A stretch of 64,000 nt of DNA from JADGHX01 sp035760965 (GCA_035760965.1 DASTRY010000007.1:99049-163048); one strand, 5' to 3'; shown: positions 51,812 through 61,860, numbered from the stretch's first letter. Made by a program: numbers and translations. Notes: generated from the sequence alone by a model not told the origin.

Positions 51812-53236
51812 CTACAACACCGGATGATCTAATTGTTCCGGTGTCCAGCCGCCTCCCAATGCACGCACGAGTCCAATCGCTGCGTTCATCCTTTGCACTC
51901 GCGCTTCGAGAGCCGAGCGCTGTGCCTGTAAAGCGGCGGTTTGTGTACTGGCTACCTCTAAGTAGTCCGCCACGCCGGCGGCGTAGCGCCTGTCTGCATG
52001 GTATGCCGATCTTTGCGCCGACGCAGCAGCCGCGTCATCGGCCGCAACCTCGTCGGCGAGGTGGCGCAGTGCGGCCAAGTTGTCTTCGACTTCGCGGTAG
52101 GCGTTCACCGCGGTCTGTTTGTACGTCGCGACTGCCTCCTCGTAAGCCGCTCGCGCCTGCCGGCTGACAGCCGAGCGCCCGCCAAAATCCAACAGCGGCA
52201 CCTGCCCCGCCGGCCCCGCGGACCAAAAACGGCTCGGGGCGTCGAACCACGAGGAGGAGCTCGTTCCCTCGTAACCCGCGGACCCGCCAAGGACGAACAC
52301 CGGGAACCAGGCCGCCCGCGCCACGCCGATCTCTGCGTTTGCGGCCGCGACGGCACGCTCGGCGGCGGCCACGTCCGGCCGCCGCAGCAGCAGCGCGGAA
52401 GGCAGTCCGGTGGCAATTGGTGGTGGTTCGCCCACAAAGGGCGCGGCGTCCAACGTGAAGCGGGCCGGTGGCAAACCGAGCAGCACTGCAATCGCGTGCT
52501 CGAGCTGGGCGCGCTGGAGCCGTACGCTCGCGAGCTGCGCACGCGCGTTCTGGCGCTGCGTTTCCGCCTGATCGACGTCCGTGGCGGCGGCAATGCCGCC
52601 CTGGTACCGGTTGCTCGTCAGCTCGTAGGCGCGGTCGAACGCCTGGACTGTGTCTTCGAGGAGTTTTACCTCGGCGTCCGCGCCGCGCAGCGCGAAGTAA
52701 TCCGCGGCCAACTCGGCGCGCAGCGCGAGATCGACGCCCGCGAGATCCGCCGCACTGGCCTGGGCGCGATTGCCCGCCGCACGCGCCGCATTGCGCAGCC
52801 GACCGAACAGGTCGATCTCCCACGAGAGGTTCGCGCCGGCGATGTAGTCGTTGCCCGTGATGGCGGTGCCGTTCGACCTGGGCGCGTTGGCCGAGCTGCG
52901 CGCCCGGACGCCCGAGGCTTGCGCGTCGAGCGCGGGGAACAGGTCCGAGCGCGCACGTCGAGCAACGGCGCGGGCCTGCTCGAAGCGCGCGATCGCGGCC
53001 TGCAGATCGTAGCTGCCTTCGCGAAGCTGCTGCTGCAGCTCATTGAGCTTGGCGTCGCCGAACGCTTCCCACCACGAGCCGCGCGGAATCGCATCGGCCG
53101 GCGTTGCCTGCATCCACTCGCCCGCTTCCTTGTACGCCGTCACTTCCGGAACAACGGGCTTCTCGTATCGCGGCGCCAGCGAGCACGCGCTGAGCAGCGT
53201 GGCGCTGACGACAAGCGGGAGAACGCGAGCCTTCAC
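51812..53236 (-). CDS. NodT-family outer-membrane efflux channel
   Basis: The 474-aa lipoprotein (LLSAC lipobox) of the OprM/NodT type has W.EAFGDAKLNELQQQ near the start, GANLSWEIDLFGRLRNAARAA in the middle, and AAYEEAVATYKQTAVNAYREVEDNLAALR in the repeat. It forms the TolC-like trimer that completes the pump. Its ATG overlaps the adaptor gene stop by 4 nt. Confidence 0.93.
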   Translation of the reverse strand: MKARVLPLVVSATLLSACSLAPRYEKPVVPEVTAYKEAGEWMQATPADAIPRGSWWEAFGDAKLNELQQQLREGSYDLQAAIARFEQARAVARRARSDLFPALDAQASGVRARSSANAPRSNGTAITGNDYIAGANLSWEIDLFGRLRNAARAAGNRAQASAADLAGVDLALRAELAADYFALRGADAEVKLLEDTVQAFDRAYELTSNRYQGGIAAATDVDQAETQRQNARAQLASVRLQRAQLEHAIAVLLGLPPARFTLDAAPFVGEPPPIATGLPSALLLRRPDVAAAERAVAAANAEIGVARAAWFPVFVLGGSAGYEGTSSSSWFDAPSRFWSAGPAGQVPLLDFGGRSAVSRQARAAYEEAVATYKQTAVNAYREVEDNLAALRHLADEVAADDAAAASAQRSAYHADRRYAAGVADYLEVASTQTAALQAQRSALEARVQRMNAAIGLVRALGGGWTPEQLDHPVL

Positions 53237-54417
53237 AGCTTCGCGACCTCTTTGTTCTCGTCCGGCCTCGAGACGCGCACCTGCGCGTGATCCGTCAGGG
53301 AATCCGGCGGGCTCAGCACGACGTCGTCGTCGGGCATGAGTCCCTGAACGATCTCGATGTCCGAGCCGTAATCGCGCCCGATGGTGACCGGCTTCAGCAC
53401 GATGCGATCGTGCGCATCCACCGTCGCGACTTGCGTGCCCTCGCCGCGAAAGAGCAGCACGTTCGCCGGCAGCTTGAACGAGGAGGCCGTGCTCCCGTCC
53501 AGCTTGAAATCGACTTCGGCGTAGCCGCCCGGCAGCAGCTCGTTCTTCGAGTTGTCGACGATCAGCTGTGCGAGCAGCGTGCGCGAGCTCGCATCGAGCG
53601 CATTCGAGGTCCGTTCGAGCTTCGCCGTGAACGTCATGCCGGGCCGATCCGGAAACACGACTTGCGCCTCGAGATCGGGCTGCATCATCGCGGCGTAGGT
53701 CTGCGGCACGCGCACGTAAATGCGCAGCTTGCGCGTATCGGCGATGCGGAACAGCTCGGGGCCCGAGCCGCCGGCGTTGATCAGCTGACCGACGTCGGTG
53801 TTGCGCGCCGTCACCACACCGTCGAACGGCGCGACGATCTTCTTGAAGCCCGACAGCTCGCGCAGCCGCTGCAAATTGGCCTGCGCGGCCTGCACTTGCG
53901 CATCGGCCGTCGCCGCGAGGCTGATCTTCTCGTCCGCCTCCTGCTTCGAGACGGAGTCCGTGTCGCGCAGACCGCGCCAGCGTTCGGCCGTGATCTGGCT
54001 GATCTTCTGATTGGCCTGCGCGTTCGCGAGGTCCGCCTCCGCTTGGCGCAGCTGCTGGTCGATTTCCGGCGCGTCGATCTCGGCGAGCACCTGACCCGCT
54101 TTCACCGGCGTGCCGATGTCAACGTACCACTTCTTGAGGTAGCCGTTCGTGCGCGCGTAGATCGGCGCGTCGTAGTTCGCCTGCACCGTGCCGGGCAGCG
54201 AAAGCACGCCGGAGTCGGAAAGCGGCTCGGGTTTCACCGTCGCCACCGTGATGAGCGCTTGCGCTTCCGTCGCTTCCTTCAGCTTGGCGCCCGCGCGGTG
54301 CGAGGCGAAGAGCGCCCAGGCCACGACGGCCGCGCCGAGCACGGCAGCCACCGCGCTCCAGCGGGCGATGCCGCGCGTGTGCGCGGGCGTTCCGGTTGGG
54401 GGAATCGAGTGATTCAT
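53233..54417 (-). CDS. RND periplasmic adaptor (membrane-fusion protein)
   Basis: The 394-aa protein has one N-terminal membrane helix (about 20-43), a barrel-sandwich lipoyl motif (YARTNGYLKKWYVDIGTPVKAGQVLAEIDAPEIDQQL), a coiled-coil hairpin (about 110-185), the returning KIVAPFDGVVTARNTDVG, and C-terminal beta-barrel and membrane-proximal domains. It bridges pump and channel. Start ATG 54417 is 14 bp after the pump stop; the frame continues upstream inside the pump gene but without protein-like text. Confidence 0.93.
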   Translation of the reverse strand: MNHSIPPTGTPAHTRGIARWSAVAAVLGAAVVAWALFASHRAGAKLKEATEAQALITVATVKPEPLSDSGVLSLPGTVQANYDAPIYARTNGYLKKWYVDIGTPVKAGQVLAEIDAPEIDQQLRQAEADLANAQANQKISQITAERWRGLRDTDSVSKQEADEKISLAATADAQVQAAQANLQRLRELSGFKKIVAPFDGVVTARNTDVGQLINAGGSGPELFRIADTRKLRIYVRVPQTYAAMMQPDLEAQVVFPDRPGMTFTAKLERTSNALDASSRTLLAQLIVDNSKNELLPGGYAEVDFKLDGSTASSFKLPANVLLFRGEGTQVATVDAHDRIVLKPVTIGRDYGSDIEIVQGLMPDDDVVLSPPDSLTDHAQVRVSRPDENKEVAKL

Positions 54418-54431
54418 GGGCTCAATCCGTA

Positions 54432-57400
54432 TCAGGCTTTCTCGAGCTGCGGGTTCGCGCCGCGACCATGCAGGATCGCGAACACCGTGGGAACGAAAAA
54501 CAACGTCGCGACCGTGGCGAGCATCAGGCCGCCGATGACCGCGCGACCGAGCGGCGCGTTCTGCTCGCCGCCTTCGCCGAGGCCGAGGGCCATGGGCAAC
54601 ATGCCGATCATCATCGCGAGCGCTGTCATGAGAACCGGCCGGAAGCGCGTGAAGCCCGCATCGAGCGCCGCCTGCCAAGCCGTCGCGCCTTCGGCCATGC
54701 GGCCGCGCGCGAAGCTCACGACGAGAATGCTGTTCGCAGTGGCCACGCCCATACACATGATCGCGCCGGTGAGCGCCGGCACGCTCAGCGTGGTGCCGGT
54801 GATCAGCAGCATCCACGCGATGCCCGCAAGCGCGGCGGGCAACGCCGTGATGATGATGAAGGGATCCAGCCACGACTGAAAATTGATCACGATCAATAGA
54901 TACACGAGCAGGATCGCACCGGTGAGACCGATGAGCAGGCCGGTGTATGACGACGTCATCGTCTGCACCTGGCCGCGCATGACGATGCGCGTGCCCTTCG
55001 GCAGCTTGCCGTCGAAGCTGGCGATGACCTTGTCCACCTGCTTCGCGACGGCGCCGAGATCGGTGTCCTGCACGGCGCCGTAGATGTCGATGACCGGCTG
55101 CGCGTCGTAGTGCGTGACGACGCCCGGCCCGAACCCGCGCGAGATGGTGGCGAGCCCGCCGAGGATCTGCGAGCTCCCGCGGCTGCCGTTGATGGGCGTG
55201 TTCTGCAGGTCCTGCAGCGACGACATGCGGTACTGCGGAGCTTGCGCGACGATCGGATACTGCACGCCGTTCTCGGGATTCAGCCAGAAGGTCGGCGAGA
55301 TCTGGCCGCTGCCCGACAGCGTCAGCAGCAGGTTGTTCGCGATGTCCTTCTGCGTAATGCCGAGCTGATCGGCGCGGCTGCGATCGGTGACGACGCGCAG
55401 CTCCGGCTGATTGAAGGTCTGCTGAATGCGCAGGTCGACGAGCCCCGGCACATGACGCAACCGCTCGAGCAGCGTGTTCGCCACCTCGCGATTCTTCGGG
55501 CTCGGGCCGACGACCTGCACGTCGATCGGCGCGGGCAAGCCGAAGTTCAGGATCTGGCTGACGATGTCGGCCGGCAAGAACGCGAACGTCATGCCGGGGA
55601 ATTGCCGCGGCAGCTGCTTGCGCAGCTCGCGCACGTAGTCGGCGGTCGGGCCGTGGTCTTTCGTCAGCGTGATGAGCACGTCCGCGTCGCTCGTGCCGAT
55701 GCTGCCCGAGTTGCCGTACGTCAGGTTGATGCTCGACACCGGGAGGCCGACGTTGTCGACGATGCTCGCCAGCTCGTGCGCCGGGATCACCTTGCGAATC
55801 GCTTCTTCGACGTGGTCGACGAGCGCCGCCGTCTGCTCGACGCGAATGCCGCTCGGCGCGCGCACGTGCAGCTTGATCTGACCCGAGTCGACTTCGGGGA
55901 AGAAGTTACGGCCGAGCAAGGGATACAGCAGCATCGACGCGAACACTGCACCGAGGAACACGGCGATGAACGCCGAGCGATGGCGCAGCGCGCCCTCGAG
56001 CGCACGGTGATAGCGATGGCGCACGTGTTCGAAGCGCGCCTCGAAGCGCTTCTGAAAGCGCTGCAGGGCGTTCGGCTCGCGAGCCGCCGCCTGCTCTTCG
56101 GCATGCGTGCGCAGCCAGTACTTGGCGAGCGTCGGAATGAGCGTGCGCGAGAGCACATACGAGGTGAGCATCGCGAACACGACGGCCTCGGCCATCGGCA
56201 CGAACAGGAAGCGCGCCACGCCGGTCAGCAGGAACATCGGGATGAACACGATGCAGATGGACAGCGTCGAGACGAGCGCCGGGACGAGAATTTGCTGCGA
56301 GCCCTCGAGGATCGCCGCTTCGACGCTGCGGCCTTCTTCGAGATGGCGATTGATGTTCTCGATGGTGACGGTCGCGTCGTCGACGAGAATGCCGACCGCG
56401 AGCGCGAGACCGCCGAGGGTCATGATGTTGATCGTCTCGCCAAGCGCGTTGAGCAGGATGATCGACGACAGGATCGACAGCGGAATCGAGATCGTGATGA
56501 TCAGCGTGCTGCGCCAGCTGCCGAGGAACAGCAGGATCATGAGTGCAGTCAGGGCGGCGGCGATGAGCCCTTCCGCCGCCACCCCCTGCACGGCTGCCTT
56601 GACGAACACGGACTGATCCCCGGTGACGGCAATTGAGGCACCCTCGGGAAGCAGCTCGCGGATTTGCGGCAGCCTCGATTTGATCGCATTGACGATGCTC
56701 AGCGTTGAGGCCGAGCCCGTCTTCTGAATGGTCATGAGCACGGAGCGCCGGCCGTCGGCGCGCACGATGTTGGTCTGCGGCGGGTGGCCGTCGTGCACGA
56801 ACGCGACGTCGCGCAGGTAGGTGACCGCACCGTTCTCGCTCTTGATCGGCAGGTTGTTCAGCTCCTCGATCCGCAGCGGGCTCGCGTTGAGCTTCACGTT
56901 GTATTCGGTGTCGCCGATCTTCTGCGTGCCGGCGGGCAGGATCAGATTCTGATTGCCGATTGCGGCGTTGATGTCGCTCGCCGTGAGCCCGTGCGCCCGC
57001 AACGCATCCGGCCGCAGATCGACCTGCACCTGACGGGTGGCGCCTCCGTAGGGGTAGGGGATGGAGGCACCGGCGACTGTGGCGATCTGCGACCGGATGA
57101 ACTGGTTGCCGAAGTCGAAGAGCTGCGACTCGGTGAGCTTCTGGCTCGCCATCGCGAGCTGGATGATCGGCACGCTCGAGGCGTTGTATTTCAGGATCAG
57201 CGGCGGGGTCGTGCCGGGCGGCATCTGCCTGAGATTGGTCTGCCCGAACGCCGTGACCTGCGACATCGCGAGATTGATGTCGACGCCCGGCTGAAAAAAG
57301 ATCTTGATGACCGCAACGCCGGGATACGTCGTGGATTCGACGTGCTCGACGTCGTTGACGATGGTCGTGACGTAGCGCTCGATCTGGCCGGTGATGCGCC

Positions 57401-57599
57401 CGGCCATCTCGTCGGGCGCCATGCCGGAATACTGGAAGGTGAGCGCGATGACGGGGATCTTGATGTCCGGAAAGATGTCCGTCGCCATGCCCGAGCGCAG
57501 CGGCGTCCCGAAAATGACGAGCGCGCCGAAGAGCGGCAGCAGCAGCGCCAGCACGATGAAGGTGTAGGGCCGGCGCAGAGCCAGCTTGACGATCCACAT
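54432..57599 (-). CDS. RND-family efflux transporter permease
   Basis: The 1055-aa inner-membrane pump has twelve membrane helices, two large periplasmic loops, LAVGILVDDATVTIENINRHLEEG in helix four with the proton-relay acid pair, and the HAE-type end ALAMMIGMLPMALGLGEGGEQNAPLGRAVIGGL. It is first in a four-gene operon. The VDDATVTIEN variant differs from AcrB's VDDAIVVVEN, as in a branch often found with NodT channels; the substrate is unknown. Confidence 0.94.
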   Translation of the reverse strand: MWIVKLALRRPYTFIVLALLLPLFGALVIFGTPLRSGMATDIFPDIKIPVIALTFQYSGMAPDEMAGRITGQIERYVTTIVNDVEHVESTTYPGVAVIKIFFQPGVDINLAMSQVTAFGQTNLRQMPPGTTPPLILKYNASSVPIIQLAMASQKLTESQLFDFGNQFIRSQIATVAGASIPYPYGGATRQVQVDLRPDALRAHGLTASDINAAIGNQNLILPAGTQKIGDTEYNVKLNASPLRIEELNNLPIKSENGAVTYLRDVAFVHDGHPPQTNIVRADGRRSVLMTIQKTGSASTLSIVNAIKSRLPQIRELLPEGASIAVTGDQSVFVKAAVQGVAAEGLIAAALTALMILLFLGSWRSTLIITISIPLSILSSIILLNALGETINIMTLGGLALAVGILVDDATVTIENINRHLEEGRSVEAAILEGSQQILVPALVSTLSICIVFIPMFLLTGVARFLFVPMAEAVVFAMLTSYVLSRTLIPTLAKYWLRTHAEEQAAAREPNALQRFQKRFEARFEHVRHRYHRALEGALRHRSAFIAVFLGAVFASMLLYPLLGRNFFPEVDSGQIKLHVRAPSGIRVEQTAALVDHVEEAIRKVIPAHELASIVDNVGLPVSSINLTYGNSGSIGTSDADVLITLTKDHGPTADYVRELRKQLPRQFPGMTFAFLPADIVSQILNFGLPAPIDVQVVGPSPKNREVANTLLERLRHVPGLVDLRIQQTFNQPELRVVTDRSRADQLGITQKDIANNLLLTLSGSGQISPTFWLNPENGVQYPIVAQAPQYRMSSLQDLQNTPINGSRGSSQILGGLATISRGFGPGVVTHYDAQPVIDIYGAVQDTDLGAVAKQVDKVIASFDGKLPKGTRIVMRGQVQTMTSSYTGLLIGLTGAILLVYLLIVINFQSWLDPFIIITALPAALAGIAWMLLITGTTLSVPALTGAIMCMGVATANSILVVSFARGRMAEGATAWQAALDAGFTRFRPVLMTALAMMIGMLPMALGLGEGGEQNAPLGRAVIGGLMLATVATLFFVPTVFAILHGRGANPQLEKA

Positions 57600-57946
57600 G
57601 CCGAGGATCTCAGAGAAATCGGGAGGCGATCGATTATCGATAGCAAGCTATTAATTGGCGATATCTCGTAAGAGGTAGGTCCTCCTCGGTAGGTGGCATT
57701 GGCGCGCACCAGGCGGCGCCGCCGGCGTCGGTCGCTGCAAGCGGCGAAACCGCCACGCCGACGCCCGATCCGCCAGGGACCGTGCACCCCAACGCCGTCT
57801 GGCACACAACCGCCGCACGTGTCGCAGGCGTGGCACTCGACGCAACGCACCGCACGCGCCTCAATCGCTGCGCTCAGCACACCCTGCCCAATGAACGCGG
57901 TCGGCGCTCGCCGCACGCGCCGATGCCGCGGAATCAGCGTCCGCAG
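57600..57946 (-). promoter_or_regulatory. upstream region of the RND operon
   Basis: No gene is supported in this 347-bp gap. The part next to the pump start is locally AT-rich and holds an inverted repeat ATAGC-AA-GCTAT (57640-57651) and, on the minus strand, a -10-like GATAAT (57633-57638). This is a reasonable promoter/operator region. The rest is GC-rich without recognisable signals. Confidence 0.4.
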
Positions 57947-58564
57947 CTACTCGCCACCACTCATGTGCCGAATCAGCGGCGCGATTTCGTCGGGGTCGCC
58001 CGTCTTGTCGGCAGGCTTGAATCGGAGCCCCTGCAAGTACGCCTCCGGCTCTTTGATCATCTTCGCGCGCACGATCTGCGCGTAATACGTACGCGCTTGC
58101 TCGACGTCCCGCTCGCCGCGAACCATATCGTCCGCAACGTTCAACGCGAGGAAATTCAGGTCTTCCGAATCCGCGCTCGACGACAGCTCGCCGCGCGTGC
58201 GATTCACCACCAGGCTGCCGTTGAATTGCACGAGCGCCGCGATCTTGTCGATGGGCACCTTGTAACCGACTGTCTGCTCCAGCACGTCCTGATGCGCGCT
58301 GGCGAAGTTGTGCGCGGCGCCTTCCCTGTGCAGCGTCGTCTTTTTCCATGGCGCGTTCCCATACCACGTCATCTGCCGCTCCGTCGCTTCGGCAGGCGGG
58401 CCGTACTTCGTGACGAGCTGAGCCGCGAGTCGCCGCGTCTTCTCGGGCCACGACGCGGCGTGCTTCTGTACCCACGCGATGGCCTCTGCCGAGGGCTGTT
58501 GCTGCGCGCTCGACGACGACGGCGGTGGCGGCATCGGCACGCTCTTCACGTCGGCTTGCATCAT
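57947..58564 (-). CDS. conserved hypothetical protein
   Basis: The 205-aa soluble protein has a low-complexity Pro/Ser N-terminus (residues 10-27) and then a conserved-looking body: WPEKTRRLAAQLVTKYGPPAEATERQMTWYGNAPWKKTTLHR, AAHNFASAHQDVLEQTVGYKVP, EDLNFLALNVADDMVRGERDVEQARTYY-type text. I recall relatives with this text in several phyla but know no function. It is 18 bp downstream of the siderophore-interacting reductase gene, so co-transcribed. Confidence 0.75.
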   Translation of the reverse strand: MMQADVKSVPMPPPPSSSSAQQQPSAEAIAWVQKHAASWPEKTRRLAAQLVTKYGPPAEATERQMTWYGNAPWKKTTLHREGAAHNFASAHQDVLEQTVGYKVPIDKIAALVQFNGSLVVNRTRGELSSSADSEDLNFLALNVADDMVRGERDVEQARTYYAQIVRAKMIKEPEAYLQGLRFKPADKTGDPDEIAPLIRHMSGGE

Positions 58565-58582
58565 CGTGGGCTCTTTCGGGTG

Positions 58583-59419
58583 CTAGACGTCCTGCGCGTA
58601 GTCTCCATCGGGATGATCCGTCTCGCCCAGCTTCCAGTACCCGCGGGTCACGATGTGGTCACGGCTCATGCCGCGCTCGTGCAGCAGATGCCGGCGAATC
58701 CGCCGCACCGCGCTCGCCTCGCACGCGACGTAAACGCGCCCGGCGCCCGGCGGGAAGGTGAAGTTGCGCACGGCAGCTTCGAGTAACTCACCGGCCTTGC
58801 TCGCATCCTCACCGCGCCGGAGCCAGTGGATCGCGGCATTCGACCCTGCATAGAACGGATGCTCGTCATTGGCGTCCACCACCTCGACGAAGGCCGTCGC
58901 CGGCACCGTTGGCGGCAGGTGTTCGAGGATCGTCCCGATGGCGGGAATCGCACTGTCGTCGCCGACCAGCACGAACCACTCGGCGCTCGGATCGATGACG
59001 TAGTTGCGGCCCGGGCCGCCGATCATGAGCGACTGGCCAACGGCAGCCTGTGCCGCCCATGTCGAGGCCGGCCCTTCGCCGTGCAGCACGAAATCCACAT
59101 CGAGCTCACGTGTCTCGCGATCGAAACGGCGCGGCGTGTACGTGCGCATGGTGGGCCGCGGCTCCGCAGCCGTGCTCGTTGCAGCGGCCGCTGCGCCCGG
59201 TGCCCCACCGCTCGGCGCGAGCGCTTGCGCGGGGTCCACGAAGATGACCTTGATGTGCGCGGCCGGACCGTTCCAGCCGAAACTCGCGAGCTCGGGGCTC
59301 GTGAACGTCACGCGCACCATGCGCGGCGTGAGTCTGCGCACGCGCTTGACGCTCGCGGGATATCGCGGCCGGCGCGGCTTCGCCGGTGCGAGTGACGTGG
59401 GGTCGACAGGGGAATTCAT
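58583..59419 (-). CDS. siderophore-interacting FAD-dependent ferric reductase
   Basis: The 278-aa protein of the SIP (ViuB) family has FAD-binding MRTYTPRRFDRETRELDVDFVLHGEGPASTWA-type text (about 88-122), GGPGRNY, and LVGDDSAIPAIGTILEHLPP in the NAD(P)H domain, with a late VACEASAVRRIRRHL. It reduces ferric siderophores in the cytoplasm to free iron. A roughly 25-residue Ala-rich insertion sits between the FAD strands (about 65-88). No siderophore uptake genes are adjacent. Confidence 0.92.
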   Translation of the reverse strand: MNSPVDPTSLAPAKPRRPRYPASVKRVRRLTPRMVRVTFTSPELASFGWNGPAAHIKVIFVDPAQALAPSGGAPGAAAAATSTAAEPRPTMRTYTPRRFDRETRELDVDFVLHGEGPASTWAAQAAVGQSLMIGGPGRNYVIDPSAEWFVLVGDDSAIPAIGTILEHLPPTVPATAFVEVVDANDEHPFYAGSNAAIHWLRRGEDASKAGELLEAAVRNFTFPPGAGRVYVACEASAVRRIRRHLLHERGMSRDHIVTRGYWKLGETDHPDGDYAQDV

Positions 59420-59576
59420 TTACGAGCTCCGCGGGCGGGACAGATGTGCACAGGATGACGAGTTGGTGCCAGCAATATTGTAGGTGGCCCACCGGTCGAT
59501 CCACTGCGCGGCGGTGCACGTTACGAATCGGCCGCGCTCGTGGACACGGTGCGCATCGCCGGTGGAGGATTCCCGC

Positions 59577-60485
59577 GTGACATTCACTGTCAATCCACTT
59601 CACCCTATTTTCGCGGCCGAGCTGCTCGGCGCCGATCTACGCGAGGCGCCGACACCCGAGCTCATCTCGGTCGTCAACGACGCCATGGCGCGATATGCCG
59701 TGCTCGTCGTGCGCGATCAGCGCATCGACGACGAGCAACAAATTCGTTTCAGCCGTGCGTTCGGCCCACTCGAGTTGCCGCCGCACATGGGCATGAAGCT
59801 CACGGGCAAGCGCCGCATTCGCCCCGAGCTGTACGACGTTTCCAATCTCGACGCGAACGGCGACTTCATGCCGGCGGACTCGTTGCGGCACGCCTCCAAC
59901 AAAGCGAACGAGGAGTTTCACACCGACAGCTCGTTCAACAGCCTGCCGACGAAGTGGTCGCTGTTGATGGCGCACATCGTGCCGCCGGAGCGCGGCGACA
60001 CGCTCTACGCGGACACGCGCGCGGCGTTCGACGCGCTGCCCGAGCCATTGAAACAGAAAGCGCGCGGCGCCGTCGCCGAGCACTACTTCTGGAAGACGCG
60101 CGGCCGCTCCGGCTACAACGTCATCACCGACGACATGAAGCGCGCGATGCCGCCGGTGCGACACGACGTGGTTCGCGTGATTCCCGTGTCGGGCCGCGAA
60201 GCGCTGTACATCGGTCAGCACGCGACGCACATCGTCGGCTGGCCGCGCGCCGAGGGCGAGCGTTTTCTCGACGAGCTGAACGCCTTCGCGACCCAGCCGC
60301 AGTTCATCTACACGCACAAGTGGCGCGTCGGGGATCTCGTGATATGGGACAACCGCTGCACGCTGCACCGGTCCACCGGCTGGGACGCCTTTCGTCACAA
60401 GCGCGACCTGCGGCGCGCGACGATCAACGAGTACGGGCCGGAGACTTCGTCCACCGACGCGCTGGGAATTCCCGCGCCTACTTAG
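59577..60485 (+). CDS. TauD/TfdA-family Fe(II)/2-oxoglutarate dioxygenase
   Basis: The 302-aa enzyme has the metal ligands H and D in EEFHTDSSF and a late H in NRCTLHRSTGW, the RRATINEYG end with the oxoglutarate-binding Arg, and the N-terminal FAAELLGADLRE that opens the family fold. It hydroxylates an unknown small substrate (taurine, 2,4-D or similar). The GTG start has GGAGG nine bases upstream. Its end overlaps the converging gene by 8 bp. Confidence 0.93.
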   Translation: MTFTVNPLHPIFAAELLGADLREAPTPELISVVNDAMARYAVLVVRDQRIDDEQQIRFSRAFGPLELPPHMGMKLTGKRRIRPELYDVSNLDANGDFMPADSLRHASNKANEEFHTDSSFNSLPTKWSLLMAHIVPPERGDTLYADTRAAFDALPEPLKQKARGAVAEHYFWKTRGRSGYNVITDDMKRAMPPVRHDVVRVIPVSGREALYIGQHATHIVGWPRAEGERFLDELNAFATQPQFIYTHKWRVGDLVIWDNRCTLHRSTGWDAFRHKRDLRRATINEYGPETSSTDALGIPAPT

Positions 60486-60945
60486 CTTCGGGCACCGGCG
60501 CGAAGATGCGCCACGCCTGCGTCGGATGAATGATGGCCCACGGAATCGCCATGATGCCGACGGCGACGGGCGTCGTCGGCCGCTCGCCCTCGACCTGCAC
60601 CGTCGGCGCCTCGTGCACTTCGTCAGGATCGGCGAGCTTCTGCTGCAACTCCGCTTCGGAGAACACCTGCGTGATGGGCGGCGCGCGCAAGTCCAGCGCC
60701 GCAGACTGCGACGAGTTCGCCGTGAAGCAGCGGATCGAGCTCTGGAAGCAGATGACCTTCGGCGCCGTCGCTTTCGAGGCGGGCGGCGTCGTCGCGTTCG
60801 GCGCGGCCCGCGCAGCGGGGGCTTGCTGCGCGGCTGCGGCCTGCGGCGCGGCGTCGTCCGCGAGCGCCGTCGCGGCGATACACAGCCCCAAGGCGGCGGT
60901 GATGCCCGCCGTCCACGATCTCGATCGCTGGGGCGAGATGTGCAT
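60478..60945 (-). CDS. exported hypothetical protein
   Basis: The 155-aa product has a signal peptide (cleavage after ATALA), an Ala/Pro-rich linker (about 30-62), then VICFQSSIRCF with two cysteines likely to form a disulfide, and a C-terminal hydrophobic patch (VAVGIMAIPWAII). I do not recognise the family. Confidence 0.65.
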   Translation of the reverse strand: MHISPQRSRSWTAGITAALGLCIAATALADDAAPQAAAAQQAPAARAAPNATTPPASKATAPKVICFQSSIRCFTANSSQSAALDLRAPPITQVFSEAELQQKLADPDEVHEAPTVQVEGERPTTPVAVGIMAIPWAIIHPTQAWRIFAPVPEAK

Positions 60946-61130
60946 GGTGATTCGAGCCTACGCGCACGGGTCATCGCCGGCAATGGGGCCCGTTGCGCAA
61001 CATCGTGACCCTCTTGCGACGGTGCCGTCTCCGCGCCCTCGCCCGATGAGATGCGCGGCGCTGCCGCGAGCGGAGCGTGAATCGTGCGCGACCGCATGAT
61101 TCAATCGCGCACGCGCGAGGGTATGCATCG

Positions 61131-61847
61131 ATGAGCACATATGTCTTGATCCACGGGGCATGGCACGGCGCCTGGTGCTGGTACAAGGTCGTGCCGGGCC
61201 TCGAGAGGCTCGGTCACCGGGTCATTGCGCCGGACCTGCCGAGTCTCGGGCGCGACAAGACGCCGGCGAATCGCGTGTCGCTGCCGCTCTGGCGCGACTT
61301 CGTCTGCAAGCTGATCGACGCGCAGCCAGAGCCCGTCATCCTCGTCGGGCACAGTCGCGGCGGCATCGTGGTGAGCGAGGTGGCGGAGCACCGGCCCGAT
61401 CGCATTCGAACGCTCGTGTACCTCACCGCGTTCCTGCCGCGTGACGGCGAGAGTCTGTTCGATCTCGCGGCGCAGGTGCCCGGCTCGGAAGTGCCACCGA
61501 ACATGGTGATGTCCGCAGACAAGAGCTCTTCGGTGATGCGCGACGAAGCCATTCGCAGCGCCTTCTACGGCGAATGCTCGGATGAAGACGTTGCGCTCGC
61601 GCGGTTGTGTCTGCAGCCAGAGCCGACGTTGCCTCTCGCAACGCCTGTGCATCTCACCGAAGCCAACTTCGGGCGCGTGCCGCGCGTCTACGTCGAGTGT
61701 CTGCGCGATCGTGCGATCCCCCCACCGTTGCAGAAGCGGATGATCGCGGCGACTCCGTGCAGGCGCATGCTCACGCTCGATACGGATCACTCGCCGTTCT
61801 TCTCACGGCCGGACGAAACGGTCGCGCATTTGCACAGCCTGGGGTAG
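61131..61847 (+). CDS. alpha/beta-fold hydrolase
   Basis: The 238-aa enzyme has YVLIHGAWHGAWCWY (oxyanion region), the nucleophile GHSRGG, and a late DHSPFF that supplies His. The text matches the esterase/MenH-like group related to plant methylesterases and salicylate-binding esterases. GAGGG precedes ATG 61131. Substrate unknown. The DUF985 gene follows after 13 bp and is probably co-transcribed. Confidence 0.9.
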   Translation: MSTYVLIHGAWHGAWCWYKVVPGLERLGHRVIAPDLPSLGRDKTPANRVSLPLWRDFVCKLIDAQPEPVILVGHSRGGIVVSEVAEHRPDRIRTLVYLTAFLPRDGESLFDLAAQVPGSEVPPNMVMSADKSSSVMRDEAIRSAFYGECSDEDVALARLCLQPEPTLPLATPVHLTEANFGRVPRVYVECLRDRAIPPPLQKRMIAATPCRRMLTLDTDHSPFFSRPDETVAHLHSLG

Positions 61848-61860
61848 CGAGGCCGCTCTC

